A DNA stretch of 64,000 nucleotides from Muricea muricata (taxonomy: Eukaryota; Cnidaria; Anthozoa; Malacalcyonacea; Plexauridae): positions 4,121,501-4,185,500 of the forward strand of contig OY979726.1 of the NCBI GenBank assembly GCA_963855995.1, in the 5' to 3' direction. Position 1 is the stretch's first letter. Each line of letters begins with the position of its first letter. A program made the translations under genes and the position numbers. The notes beneath the pieces were generated by a model, which saw only the letters and a program-made list of their open reading frames with translations, ran no database searches and was not told where the DNA came from. Below, piece after piece: positions 49,599 to 62,250 of the stretch.

Positions 49599-52500
49599 TA
49601 TCCCAAATTCATTAGTGATTTCTGAGTTAGCTGTTTCTATTTCCACACAAACTTTGGTGTATTTCTATTCCTTCCCGGCGGAGTAAGTTTGTTGATCTTT
49701 TCGACTCGTTTTGCCACCCCAAAAGTACCTGCTGGCAAATTGATCAATTGTATTTTTTTGCGCTTGTGGTCCATTGAATTCTTGTGATTAAGTCTTAGAC
49801 AGGCTAGCGTGATAGTGTCTCAAGTTTTTTGACGATAAGTTTGATTTGATTGACGTTCGTTTCAGAGATGAACCTTGATGAATTCTTGATAAATTTAAGA
49901 AGCGTAAAAATTGTTTAACACTTGTGAATTTGATCATAAAGATAACGCTTCCTTGGATAACAGGTTAAGAAAATTTTGTAAAGTGCAGTATGTGTATGTG
50001 TTTGACCACTCATTATCTATAACACATTTTGAAAAAAATTAAAGTTTGTTTCAGTCTTTTATTTCTTAATTTGTACATATATATAATGAATATAATATGA
50101 ATATATTTGATTGTACTTTAATATGTTTGATTGAGTTCACATAGCTTTAAGCCGGGTTAAGGCTGAAATGTACGAACGCTACTGCGTAGTGAACGTTTCA
50201 ATTTCGAGACAAAAAATTTGAAGTTGTCTAACGAAGTAATTAGATGGCAGGATAACGGCTGGTTTCCACTTGGGATAATTTTTCTTCGATATGAACGGAC
50301 AGGGGACCTCTTTTTTAGTCAGGTAACCAAATCGAAACAGTGTCACGATCATGAAAAAGAAACTTTCCTATCCATTCTAATTTGCTGAAAAATTACCGCC
50401 GATCTGAATGTTGTAACGCAATAATATTTCTGGTTACAACCTTTGATAATTCCAATAGTTATTGGAATTGTCATTTCATGTATATAGTATGAACTCTGAC
50501 CCAAACCCCAACCCTGACCGCGTGATAATCCAAATAACTTTTTGGATACAGTAATCTGATAATAATCCTACTGGGTTACAACGCTCGGATCGGGTGAAAA
50601 TAAACCTAAATGGAAACCCGCAGTCTCAAAACAATATAGTCAGAGCTAGCAAGATGCACTATACATGTTTGCGCAAAAAAATCTATTGCTTGGTTCTAAT
50701 AATATGCCGGGTGCACGAAAAAATGCGCCATTCTGGTAAAAACCTTGTATATTTCTTACTTCTGCACATCTGCAGATTCTCATATCTCAGTATATAGCAA
50801 ACAAGCCAGGCACTATTAATCTTAGGCAACTGAAGTCGTGCAAACGAGATCAAGGACTCGTACAACTCCGTGCAGCTACTAAATCTGAACAGCAGAATTA
50901 TACGGGACATTGATTATCGTCTGCATAATTTCCTTCCAAATCGGTCGTTTCTGAGAGTCAACTTAAGAAGGAACTCGGAACAATTTTATCTGTTCCATTA
51001 CTTTGTGTAATTGAGTAATTCCTCTTTGGAAGAATTATAACAGTAATGTCCACTAAATATTTCGCGCAATGTTCATTTTTTAATATTAATACCTTTATTT
51101 TTATTTTGCTAACCAAATGGCGGAAATCAACAAATACTGGTGTGAGATCACTTGCGCGAACTTGATCTATTATGAGAAAATATGGATGCCTTTGCGAGGG
51201 GTCTTGTCGGCATTGCTGGAGTAAATTTGAAACCAATTCTATTTCGTTTACATTCTCTAATATGGATACCATTTTATACAGTTTACATTGCTAATATTTT
51301 AATCATTTTTTGGGGGGCTAATCGGGTGTCTTGTATATAAAAGTTATATACAACTAAGTAATTTGTTTCAAACAATATTTTTGTGCAATAAATATTTTAA
51401 AATATTCATAAATTATTTCAATTTGCATTACGTGAACACAGCTTTAAAGGAATTGTGCATCGAAATTTCGCACGGCATTTTTATTATTGCAGCATAGACA
51501 ACATTCTAATAAAACATTTTCCCAAACTTTCATAACTAGCTTGGTTGTGTAGATATGTTTGATATGCAAATGAGATCAATGTGATGTCACAATTTATAAT
51601 GTGTCACTTCAAACTAATATTACAGGATGCCGATCGATTAAATTTATTGAAATATAACGTATTAGTAGAATCATACTAGTATACTATTGCAAATGCTGTA
51701 ATTTGATTGGTTAGTCTACTCGCTATCTATTCCTCGATAGATAGCGAGTAGCGAAACAATCATCTTCCTATAGAGATTTCTTTTTAAAAAAATGCTTAAA
51801 AATCAAATTTTTTGTTGAATATTCCATGTTTGACCTCTGATTCTACTAAAACAATTAGATTACTCGCTCTCGATTTAAATCTCGAGCTTGCTTGTCTAAT
51901 TGGTAAATAGAGTTTCCAGTATGTTCACACAAACATACCTATATATGTCAATGTCGTTTTGATTTAGAACGTTCTATGTTTTGCAGTAGTTTTGCAGCTA
52001 CTGATTATGCAATGTGACATCACAGTGATGTTAATTTGCATCTGAAACATTGCTCAACATCTGCAAGTTAGAGCAAGTTAAGAGAGGTGTTAAAATGTTT
52101 TATTAGATCATTTGAAATGTTCTTTAGTATGATTAAAATGTAGCGCAAAATTTCGATGCATAAGACCTTTAAATATCTTAGAATTCAACACTAGTGAACA
52201 GTTTCTATTATGGGAACAACTTGTAAGAAGCGTATAACAAACTATTATTAGCCTTGTACGGACCCGTTTGCGATCATGGCAATTGGTCTGCAATTTCTAC
52301 TGCAAGTTTCTCTTTTGGAAGATGTGAACGTGTGGATTTGTTACGTGTCTTCGCATTACAGTCAGTTTTGAGGACATTCACTGCTAATGTAGCTACCCTT
52401 TCTCATACGTGAAATGTAGAAAAAGGCTACAAAAATCGTCCGTAAAACTGCAGTAATAACTTGTTTCTGATTTGGCAACTCGGAGGAGGTAGTGCGAACA

Positions 52501-52909
52501 CATCTTAGTAGACAGAGCTAATAAGATCAACAAGGCGAATTTGCAATGTGTTTTTTAAGGTCATGGCAAAAAACAAATATTGTCACCACAGCAAATAAAA
52601 TGACATGGTAAAAATTACGGTACAACAGAGGCTGGCAATAAGACAGGATATTAGACGACAATTCTTTGCAAATATCACGTTGGCTCGGAGCATAGAAACG
52701 TATAATTCTTCATAACTATGCTTAGGTAAGCACGTCTCCGTCGTCAACTGGCGCTGTAGATCTTGTAAATCTGTAAAAACGACTTGACAACAACCTCGTT
52801 ATAACGTGTTTGCACTTCTGCAATTATTTTCGAGTTTCTGCGTGTCTGTTTTTTATCATCTATGAGTGGAGCATGCGGTAGGATGCACATCCAGTAATAT
52901 ATTTCGAGA
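49599..52909. other. Intergenic between EGF genes D and E
   Basis: No exon with domain content was found on either strand. A fold-back element occupies 51445-52175. Gene D's promoter should lie just above 49600 on the minus strand; no clear TATA box stands out. Confidence 0.55.
51445..52175. mobile_element. ~730-bp fold-back element with inner hairpin
   Basis: The outer arms pair ('gtgcatcgaaattt' near 51457 with 'aaatttcgatgcat' near 52145; 'atgcaaatgagatca' with the region around 'gatgttaatttgcat'). The inner hairpin at 51714-51750 is perfect ('ctactcgctatctat' and its complement). No coding capacity. Confidence 0.7.
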
Positions 52910-55900
52910 TCAACTATCATTCCTTTGTAATCGTACGAGCCGTGTTCCCGGGGGCAAGCGGACAATCTGGCCGCGTCTTGAGCCACCAGACAATGCTGAC
53001 TGCGGCAGACCAACTGTGTGGCCTATCTGGAGTTGTTCTTCATTGGGTTGTTCCACTGCTGAATAACCTGGCGACCCAGGCGTTGCGTTGGTTTCAGGGC
53101 TAGCATTTTTCTCCTCCGTGTACGAGTTACCCTCTCTTTCTGAACTGATGTATTCTGACTCACTGTTTCCTTCGGGATTTGTGTCGTATGATCTTCTTAC
53201 TGGAAAAAAGAAAGTGGAATTTTCAGAAAACCGGGCAATTAGATCTGAAAGTCTTTGCAGTTTGAGTAGCTAGGAGAAGACCATATTTGAATGTCCAGTA
53301 GCTCAAATAAACTTGTCTATGAAAATTATTTTCTCCTAATTTTGACAGATCTTCTACCTTCTATTAAGATGATGGATCGAATTGATGTTTTGTGAAACAG
53401 ATGTTGATAGATCTTACGAACATTCAGAACTGCTCTTTTTAGGCCACTCAAAAGTGAAGATAGACCTCGTCGACCGTCATCTGGAGTAAATAGCAACCTA
53501 AAGAGATCAGATCGAGCTTTGTGCCTGGCCTTTTGTAGTAAAAGTTCTCTTCGTTTGTGATTCGTTCTTCGGGAAAACAATTTTTATAGTTTATTGTCTT
53601 TTATTGTTGTGCCAAAACTGTCAGCTTAATTTAGCGGTGACCCTTCAGCTGGTAAGTTGTCATGCAACAGTTATTCTAGATTAACTTGGGCATACGTTTC
53701 AAGGGACCGCTCGCTTCTAAGTTCTCATCTCATGGATCGGACCATGATCGCCGAGAAACGTTCATGTAAACTCTTCGTAAACTTTTCGTTTAAACTTCCC
53801 ATGTAAACTTCCCATGTAAACTTCCCATGTAAACTTCCAGTTTCCTTGGACACGAGAGAGTTAACGAAACTATTGCGCAAATTTTTGCCTGTTATTCGTT
53901 TCGTCGAATACTTCCTTCTGCGTATACATACCTGTTGGAAAACTACTTGGTTGTGGCGTGGGCCCTGCACCATTTCCATAGTTATTAGTCTCTTCGACTC
54001 CAATTTTTTCCCTGTCTCCCGATTCGTAATTAGGTTTAGGTACTGGGACATAGCCTTGTCTTTCATAACCGCTAGTTAGTGAAGATATCAGATCCGTTGT
54101 TCGTCCTTCGATATTCCTCCTACTCACTGAAAAACATTCAAAAGAAAGATAAAGATGCATTCACTAGAAATTTAGATTGTTTTTTTTTCGGTTGGCGCAA
54201 AAACGATTTCGTCCGGTTTGGTTTGTGTGAAATTAATGTGACTACATGTAAAATTTGTGTGATTACATGTGGAACTTATGTGATTACATGTGTAATTTAT
54301 GTGATTACATGGGAAATTTATGTGAATGCTTGTGAAATTTATGTGATAACACGTGAAACGTATGTGATTACATGTGAAATTTACGTGACTACATGTAAAA
54401 TTTATGTGACTACATGTGATATTTATGTGCATGAACACATGTGATTTTGTTGATTAGGTTCAAAGTAAAACAGTGCTTTACGGATGCTTTTACCGGTTAA
54501 CAGATATCTAGTTCTGCGAAACAAGGTGTAAATTCACGATGTTGGATGGTTGATAGCATAAGCAGTTATTGTTTGGGGTTATTAAAAAATATGTGTTAAA
54601 TCGTGATTTTTAGGTGTTTCGTGTTGTGCTGAGATATAAACACATGATCATAGAGACTCACATACGTAAAACTGACATTGTAAATCACACTCAAGTGCAC
54701 TCACTCTGACAGTTCGTCCCTGAGTAACCGTACGGACAAAGGCACTTATAACCACTAGAATCAAACGCGATATCCGTGTACTTGTGTGCGTCCATGCACG
54801 TGCCTCCGTGCTGACAGGGCTCGGAATAACACGCAAATTGAGGCACCTCGCAGTTTCTACCGCTGTATCCGCGAATACAGAAACATTTATAGGCGTCCTG
54901 GTTGTTCAATCTGAGCAAGTTATTCTGGCTGCTGCTCTGGTCGTAGCAAGTACCCTGGTTTTGGCACGGATGAAGAGCGCATGGATTAGTCTCGTCTTGT
55001 GCTAAAGAAGAAAAGCAGATGATATAGACATTAGCATAAATTGTGGTTGGGACCGTGTATCCTAGGAAACGACAATTTACGCATTGTTATTGGTCACCCA
55101 TTGCAAACAGTGACCAATAACAATGCATAGATCCCTGTTCCTAAGATACACGGTCTGGATCACGATTTATGCGTATTAAGATTTAAAAGACCTTAAAAAT
55201 GAAAATCAAGGATTCACTTCAAAATTATGAGTAAAAGATTTTTGATGATTTATGAACAAATCGTAGATGGCTTCCACGCATTTCGTATAAACTACGAACA
55301 CATCTCAGTCCTCAGAGGGCTTCTACTTATATCGTGTAAATTATGAACTCATCTCAGATGGCTTCTACTTATGTCGTATAAATTATGAACACATCTCAGA
55401 TGGCTTATGTCGTATAAATTATGAACACATTTCAGATGGCTTATGTCGTATAAATTATGAACACATCTCAGATGGCTTATGTCGTATAAATTATGAACAT
55501 ATCTCAGATGGCTTCTTCCGCTAATGTCGTACCTTCACATTTTTGGCCTTTGAATCCTGGCTTGCATTTACACACGTATCCAATATGTGTGCTGTAACAT
55601 GTCGCACCGTTTAAACACGAGTTCCGGGGGTAACAGTAATCGTTATCTACACAAGGGATTGGAGATACACGTCTCGATGAATAATGATTCAAAGGGTACA
55701 AATATATTTAAGCTACATGTACATAAATAATATCTAATACACACAAAATATTCTCACAGCATGTAGCAGGTCTGCAAACGAGTCGCCAACAAGCTGTGTT
55801 TGCACTGCTGTTATAAGCTGTTATAACAGCGTGTAACAACTTGGTTCATGTGATCAGACTTGTTGCAAGGTTGTTCCAACAAATCCGATACACGTATGAT

Positions 55901-58900
55901 GAAACAATATTGTAACAACCTTGTGTGTCAATCTTGTAACATTCTTGTGGTATGATCATGACTGTATCAGACTTGCTAAAACAACTTTGTAACAATTGTG
56001 ATAATGCAACCAAGCTTGTTACAAGTTGTTAACAGCTTGTTGCATAGAAAGCTGTTGACACCCAGACAGACTTGTTACAGCTTTTTGCAGACTTGCAGCA
56101 ACTTGTGCGTTTTTACCTTGTAGGTAGCTTGTACCAAAACCTCGTAAAAATAAAATTTATAAGTAATGTTTATGAGTGGTCGTTTCTGTATCAGTGTATA
56201 AACCCACGAGTGCCTTGCACGAATATCTGTGTACAATGATATAGGAGGAACACAAATTTTGTAAATTACTTATCAAACGACCTCAAACAGTCATGCTTTC
56301 AAATTACGTTTAAAAATAAATTTGAAAAATTGCTAGTGCAAATCAGGATGATTCTGCGTCAATGTATACAGCCACTGATTAAACATGAATTTTCTTCATA
56401 TTGAGTTTGATAAGTAATGTTTGCATAGTGAATATCAATATCAGTTTAGTTTTGTAGAAATACCACGTAACTTTGTTATTGCAAAGCTTTTAAAACCTAA
56501 ACTGATAAGCATAATAACGTTATCACCAAGTTTCACTGAGCTCTTACGTTCGCACTGCAGTCCACGTTTTCCTTCTACACAAACACAGTGATATCCAATA
56601 CGATTATCTGCCGGAAAGCATTTTCCGGCGCTCTTACAAGGATTCGGAATACACTCGTCCCTTTCTGCAATGAAAAACCAAATACTTATAAACTCACAGT
56701 CACAACCAGACCGAAATTTACCAATAAAAACATAGTGGTGTTTGTGGTGTTGCTATAACGACACCAGCTAGGCAAATTGAAATATTAACAGGTTTCGTAC
56801 AATTAAACTTGAATGTCCTTAAATGCTTTGAATTTGGAAACAAAAATTTAAGGCCTTGAAAGTTCTTGAATTTATAAAGATGTCCTTGAAAGTTCTTGAA
56901 TGGTCTTGCTTAAGTTTCTGGACTTTTTTGACATTGGGAATTAAATTCACAACTCCAACAAATTCACAACTTTACTTCAAAATTTCAAATTCATCCATGT
57001 TACAATTAGAGCATTAGGTAACAACTCTTTTTGGTCCTTAAATTCCCTGATATAAAGCCTTAAAAGTCCTTGATACGTTCTTTAATTTTACTTTTATTCA
57101 CCTGTACGAGCCATAGATATATGTCTAGACGTATATGGTGGGTATTAAGGTGGAAACAGACCCTACGACGTTTTGAATGCTGAACCATTATTGCCCTGCT
57201 TACTGAGGTACACGATGTGGTAATGAACTCAAAGAACAACACCAAAATAATTTAAACCAGGTTTTGCTTAATTTCTCTAATAAAGTTACATAACTACTTC
57301 CATAGACATTTTCAGAGCTTTCGACCGGACCTTTTTGAGCAGCAGGTCCCCGGTTTAGCTTGGCTATCAGATTCAGGAAGTAAGATTACCCCTCCCCTCA
57401 ACACACATGCACGCGCGCTCGCACTTACTATGACATCGGTTCCCAGTAAAACCTTGCTTGCAGATGCACATATAGCCCTTTTCATTTGCTTTATCTTCAG
57501 CGCAGAAACCATCATTATCGCAAGGATTTGGCATACAAGGAGAACTGTAACCTACAAGGGAATGAAGATTTGATGCAAATGAGGTATGTCAATTGTACTT
57601 TTTTGAAATTTCATTCTGTATCTCTGATAAGCCTAGTAGCTTCGTGCACGTAAATATCACACGTAGTCACATAAATTTCACATGTAATCACATGAATGTC
57701 ACATGTAATCACATAAGTTCCACGGGAAGATTTGATGCAAATAAGGTATGTCAATTGTACTTTTTTGAAATTTTATTCTGTATTTCTGATACGCCTGGTA
57801 GTTGAAAGGAATGTACTAAAGTCGAGTAATTGTTGAAGACCCTTTTTGATTGAGCGTTGGTACGATAGAGTTAAATTCATTAGGGTTAAATTGATTGCAA
57901 GTGGGAAGTTTACCGTTAAGTTGTTTATTATTGTTGTAATTGGATTCTTCATGGCTGTTTTATGTATTAATGATTATAAAGCATTTAAAATACGGGTATC
58001 TCGAACATTAGCATTCTATAATATGGATGGTTTTTCTGGAAACTCTGACAAAACGTTTAACGAAAACTTTGAAACAAACCAATAACTATTAACTTTGTAT
58101 TCAAGCCTAACGTCCGGTTGCAGTAATCAGAAAATACAGTATCTAAGTTACATTACCATCACAATTTTTCCCGCCAAAACCCTCCGGGCAGTCGCACTCG
58201 TACCCAGACTTCGTGTTGAAACATTTCCCTCCGTTCTTACAAACGTGCCTGTTGCAATAGTTCACTTCTGTTAAGAGACAAAAACCTCGATAGCTCAATC
58301 TTCAGAACAAACTTCATTCACTTCTAAGATCTAGGATTCGGTTCCATTGTCATCTTAAAATATCTCGTACCTTCACAGTGATCTCCCAGGAAGCCCGGAG
58401 GACACTTGCAAATGATATTGTGTCCATCACTTTTACACACGCCATCATTCTGGCAAGGATTATCGGGATAACAGAGGTTATGTTCTGAAAGAAAAGTTAT
58501 TTACCATAAAGAGACTTCTTGTTATGCTATTGCAAGAAGTTTTAAAATCATAATCGCACACAGGAGCTCTTGGATGGACGCTGTTTTTTTTGGTATTAAA
58601 TAATGATGTTGGAAAGAATTCAGATAAGACCTGAACTTGCTGTCAATCTTTATTTATCAACAATGTTTAAAAAATTTTAAAATTAATATGTGAGCTTTCG
58701 TCGTATCATGAAGACCAGTCATAATTCGTCTTCCTAGCTGAATTTTGGATGTTTTTAGCATTTCACCAAAAACTACCACAATTACTGGCTTAATTTAAGT
58801 TCTCTTTCATATCATCACGAAGCTGTGAGGCAGTTATTGTGATCAAATGATCTCGTGTGAAGCAATTTTCTGGGACCGATATTTTAAAGATGTGCCTCGC

Positions 58901-61900
58901 AATAAGTAAGAAATTTTTCTACCTTCACAATTATGACCTCCCCACTCTAAGAGACAGTGGCAGATGAAACCGTTCTTTGTGTCTTTACAATGACCTCCAT
59001 TTAGGCATGGATTAGGGAAACAATGACTGTGAACTAAACGTTGAAAATATAATATATTTCAATGAATTACGAATGTTGACAGAAGTTTTGAATAACTTTA
59101 ACGTAGCCCTATGTTGTATTGCTTTGTGTTGTATTCCGTTGCGTTGCGTTGCGTTGCGTTGCGTTGCGTTGTGTGAAGTTGTGTTCTGTTCTTTCTTAGC
59201 ATTGTGTTCTTGCCCAGTGTTATGTTGTGTTGTTGTCTATGTCGCATTATTGTGTTGTTATATATCTTTTGTTGTGTTACGCGGTGTCGCATGGTGTCGT
59301 GTCTTGTTGTGTGACGTGTTGTTGCGACACGTGTTTGTGGTCGTATCGTGAAAGAATGTACCAAACCTTCTGGAACGGCTGAAACTCAGTTAATCTTCAA
59401 AAACGTTTTGAACGTAAATGCACTTACGCTCACAGAGAGAACCTTTGTACCGTTCTTGACATTCACAGTGATAACTTCCGTCTTCGTGTGTTTGACATTC
59501 TCCATTGTGTTTACAAGGGTTGGGTAAACACGGGTCTGAATCTGTAAGAAGAGTACAGTATGAAGAGCAGTCAGTGCTTGTATGACAGCAGTACCACTGA
59601 TCTCAGGACAAGCACTGTACTCACGTTCACAAAACTTTCCCACGTATCCTTTCGGGCATTTGCAGTGAGCCTTATTTCTGATCACGATGCATTGAGCATT
59701 GTTGGAACAAGGAGTGTTCTTGCAAGGATCTTCATCTGTTTATTGAGAAGAGAAAAATATTTAGACTTTTCACGGTAAATATTTATTGCAAGTCTTTCGC
59801 ATGCGACAGGTCCTAGCGACAAAAGCACAAGCTAAAAGAAAAGAAAAAACAAAGAAATACAGTGAAGTGTGCAACATAAGCATTGTCACAAGCATAAGCA
59901 CAAGCACAAGACTTCGAGCATAAGCTATGGCAGAACAAAAGCAAATTCAAAAGTAAATTCTTTCTGCTTTGTCTTCGTAGACCTCTGTGGAAAAGTTATC
60001 CTTTGTTATTTTGCTCTAGCTTATGTCGCTAGTGGAGATCAAGCTTAACTGATCAGTCACATTGACCCTTAATTATGCTTGCGAGTAAATGACACTCAAG
60101 TAAGATTAAACTGCGAGCGGAATTGGAGCGAGCACTCATTCTTGTTGCTTTTTCTTGCTCTTGTTTTTCACTCGTTGTTATTGGTAGAACTCAGTGGAGT
60201 TCGCCTTGTATGAATGTGACTTGTAGTTTTCTGTCAAAGGAATATGGTGCATAACGTTCACAATAAGAAAATGACAATGCCACGTACAATGCCCTTTCTA
60301 TTTGGTGGGACAATATTGAAGTACTCCAATCTATTATGGTACCTATAAGTCAAGGAATACTTCTCACTCTGTCACTTATCTATTTTCAGTTCAGTGTCTG
60401 TTTATAAGCTCGAAGCAGACGATTTCCGCCAACGATAGTTTACATTGATACAAAGATATGTATATTTCATGATTCATTCTCACTTTCACAATGGAATCCA
60501 ACAAATCCCAGGGTACAATGACACCGATATCCTCCATCACTGTTGAAACATCGTGCGCCATTTTGACACGGGTCTGGATCGCAGTAGTCATTCTCTAAAC
60601 ATGATAAGCCACGCATAATTACATGCACAATGGATAATTGACCGACTTGCGGATTCCAAACCATCGACCCTAGTAAGTGCGGGGTCGCATGATTATCCTT
60701 ATTTGTGGCCGACACTGCCGAAACTCATAATAGGTGCCGTGATTTGCTCTTTCTGGAAAATGTGATAGGGTTAGCTAAGAGTAGGCTAACTGCATGGCCC
60801 TTCTGCTGTTGATGTGTTCTGTGATTAGACTTAATTTGCAGTAAGGTGGTGTCCATAGAAGACCTTAGAAAGCTTTCTAGGAGACCTTAGAAAGCCTGCT
60901 ATGTTTTTTGCAACTTAGCTAAGCTTGGGATTTGATACTAATGCCAAAGGGGCTCGAAAGTGAGAGTCGTACTCATGCTGTCATAGATGAGTGGCGCTTT
61001 TGAAAGTTTCCCTAAAAATCGAGATGAACGTTAGGAATGAAACTTACATTCATTTGGCGAACAAACTTTGCAATCGAAGGAAATGTATTTGTGGCTAAAT
61101 AACGTGATTGAAACCATGATGACAGTCTATATCTGGGTTGTATAACCCACCTTTACAAGATTGCCCAGTGAATCCGAGCGAACAGCGGCAATGAAATGAA
61201 ACACCATTTGACGTACAAACTCCACGGTTTGCGCAAGGGTTGGACTCGCATAAATCTTTCACTAAATAATGAAAAGAATTGTAAAATTAGGCCATTACCC
61301 ATAACTACGTTCTGTAAAAAAAATTATCATTCTGGTCGGTGATTTCTTAATATCCCAACCCAACCACCCTGTCGACATTTCTTTGGGAATCCAGAAACCG
61401 TAATTCCCGCAGAAAAATGATGACTTAAAGCAGTCTCACTCCAGATGAGGAGTTAAATTAGGTTCAAATAACTATAAACATGATAGTGGAGTTAAATTAA
61501 CGCCATGAGATTGACAGCGTAAGTTGACTTACTTTCGCAGTGCTGTCCAGTGAATCCTTTCTGGCAGTGGCAAGATGTAACACCTTTCAGATGCTGACAT
61601 TTTCCAGAGTTTTTACAAGGATTGTGTAGGAAGCATTGATCTTGCTCTAAAAACAGTACGACTGTCTGATAAGACGACACATTTCAAACTTTTTTCTGAA
61701 AGACACTTTCGATTTTCGTGTGTAATACGTACGTACTAGACACACTGCTCGTGATTTTTTGTATCCGAAAAGGCACTTCTATGCGTGTTTTAAGATTTAA
61801 TTTAAATTGTAGCTAGATTTAAAATTAGAAAAATAAAAGTGTTTTTATTACCTTGACATCGAGGGCCGGCGAATCCGTTTGGACAAACGCAGATGTGTTG

Positions 61901-61962
61901 GATTCCATTTCTCTTGCAGGCTCCCATGTTAAGACAAGGATTTGGAATGCATGGATTCTTAG
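52910..61962 (-). CDS. Multi-EGF protein E (5' partial) with unique hydrophilic C-terminal tail
   Basis: Exons in transcript order: 61852-61962, 61533-61646, 61151-61261, 60484-60594, 59625-59735, 59428-59541, 58923-59033, 58371-58484, 58157-58267, 57429-57551, 56548-56664, 55533-55646, 54705-55001, 53932-54126, 52910-53199. All internal exons are phase 1-1. The first twelve each encode one EGF domain; the thirteenth encodes two. The last two exons encode a non-EGF tail of ~160 residues rich in Ser, Asn, Glu and Pro, with no hydrophobic segment, ending at TGA (52910-52912). Three domains carry the Asp/Asn hydroxylation consensus. The start is not in the window or lies beyond the transposon at 62.25 kb. 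Probably extracellular; head-to-tail neighbour and likely duplicate of gene D, though the ends of the two proteins differ. Confidence 0.85.
53790..53840. repeat. Short tandem repeat, ~13-bp unit
   Basis: 'cttcccatgtaaa' is repeated about four times in the last intron region of gene E. Confidence 0.75.
54225..54430. repeat. Minisatellite, 21-bp unit, about ten copies
   Basis: The unit is 'atgtgattacatgtgaaattt' with scattered changes. It sits in the gene E intron between 54126 and 54705. A reverse-orientation patch of the same unit occurs at 57655-57720 in another intron of the same gene. Confidence 0.85.
54705..55001 (-). CDS. Exon of gene E encoding two EGF domains
   Basis: It encodes 99 residues with two six-Cys EGF domains (NPCALHPCQNQGTC... 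and FACYSEPCQHGGTC...). Each has an unusually long loop between cysteines 3 and 4-5 (for example YDQSSSQNNLLRLNNQDAYK). It is the only two-domain exon among 25 EGF exons in the window, suggesting loss of an intron or an older exon form. Donor gtgagtg. Confidence 0.85.
55032..55175. mobile_element. Hairpin MITE next to the two-EGF exon
   Basis: 'gcataaattgtg...accgtgtatcct' on the left is mirrored by 'aagatacacggt...cacgatttatgc' on the right, and the inner pair 'gcattgttattggtcac' with 'gtgaccaataacaatgc'. It begins 31 bp upstream of the exon's acceptor. Confidence 0.8.
55255..55530. repeat. Minisatellite abutting an EGF splice donor
   Basis: Units of ~33-47 bp contain 'atgtcgtataaattatgaac' and 'cagatggctt'. 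The array ends at the donor of the EGF exon 55533-55646, and the donor-proximal bases ('gctaatgtcgtac') are themselves a version of the unit. Confidence 0.8.
55760..56125. mobile_element. TTGTAACAAG-type fold-back element, second full copy
   Basis: It shares 'tagcaggtctgcaaac', 'ttgttccaaca', 'cttgtaacattcttg' and the terminal 'acttgtgcgtttttac' with the copy at 20837-21253. Intronic in gene E. Confidence 0.75.
56158..56440. repeat. Dispersed repeat related to 18296-18640
   Basis: Shared words are 'tttataagtaat', 'atctgtgtaca.tgata', 'attacttatcaaac' and 'gattaaacatg' in the same order. Old, diverged, non-coding. Confidence 0.65.
57560..57800. repeat. Direct duplication flanking a minisatellite patch
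   Basis: 'agatttgatgcaaat' followed by 'aggtatgtcaattgtac' and 'tttttgaaatttcattctgt' occurs at 57566-57640 and again at 57727-57800, nearly identical. Between them is the reverse-orientation 21-bp minisatellite. Confidence 0.82.
59105..59345. repeat. GTTGC/GTTGT simple repeat
   Basis: A run of 'gttgc' units (59138-59170) grades into degenerate 'gttgtgtt' and 'gttatgttgtg' words. It lies in a gene E intron; the frames on both strands are low-complexity artefacts. Confidence 0.8.
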
Positions 61963-62250
61963 CTTTAAGTAAAATAACAGATAAAAGTGAGGTCCCTTTC
62001 TTTTCAACATATGAACTTTCTAAGCAGCGCCCCTCTCTGGATACTAGTTGCAGCTGAATGGGCCACCCGCTAGCCTTCATGAAGTTTTATTATCATATTG
62101 TTATAAAGCCGTGTTCTCTTGAAGTATAAGCTTTCTAAGAAAGGCCATCCTCAATACCACCTTGCTGTTGAGTGAGCTACCTAGCCTAAATAAAGTTTCA
62201 TGATTATATTGTCATCTTAAGTCACTTTATTGTTTTACTCCATTCTAGTA
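61963..62250. other. Non-coding; small direct duplication
   Basis: About 105 bp is duplicated (62015-62105 and 62120-62215), sharing 'actttctaag/gctttctaag', 'ccttcatgaagttt/cctaaataaagttt' and 'attatattgt'. No exon of gene E was identified here. Confidence 0.5.

Noticed and set aside
54172-54444. Repetitive frames 'CNHINFTCSH' and 'TCKIYVTTC'
   Set aside because: They are the 21-bp intronic minisatellite read in coding register because 21 is divisible by three; no splice or start evidence.
59073-59364. Cys/Leu-rich plus-strand frame and Thr/His-rich minus-strand frame
   Set aside because: Both are translations of a GTTGC/GTTGT simple repeat.
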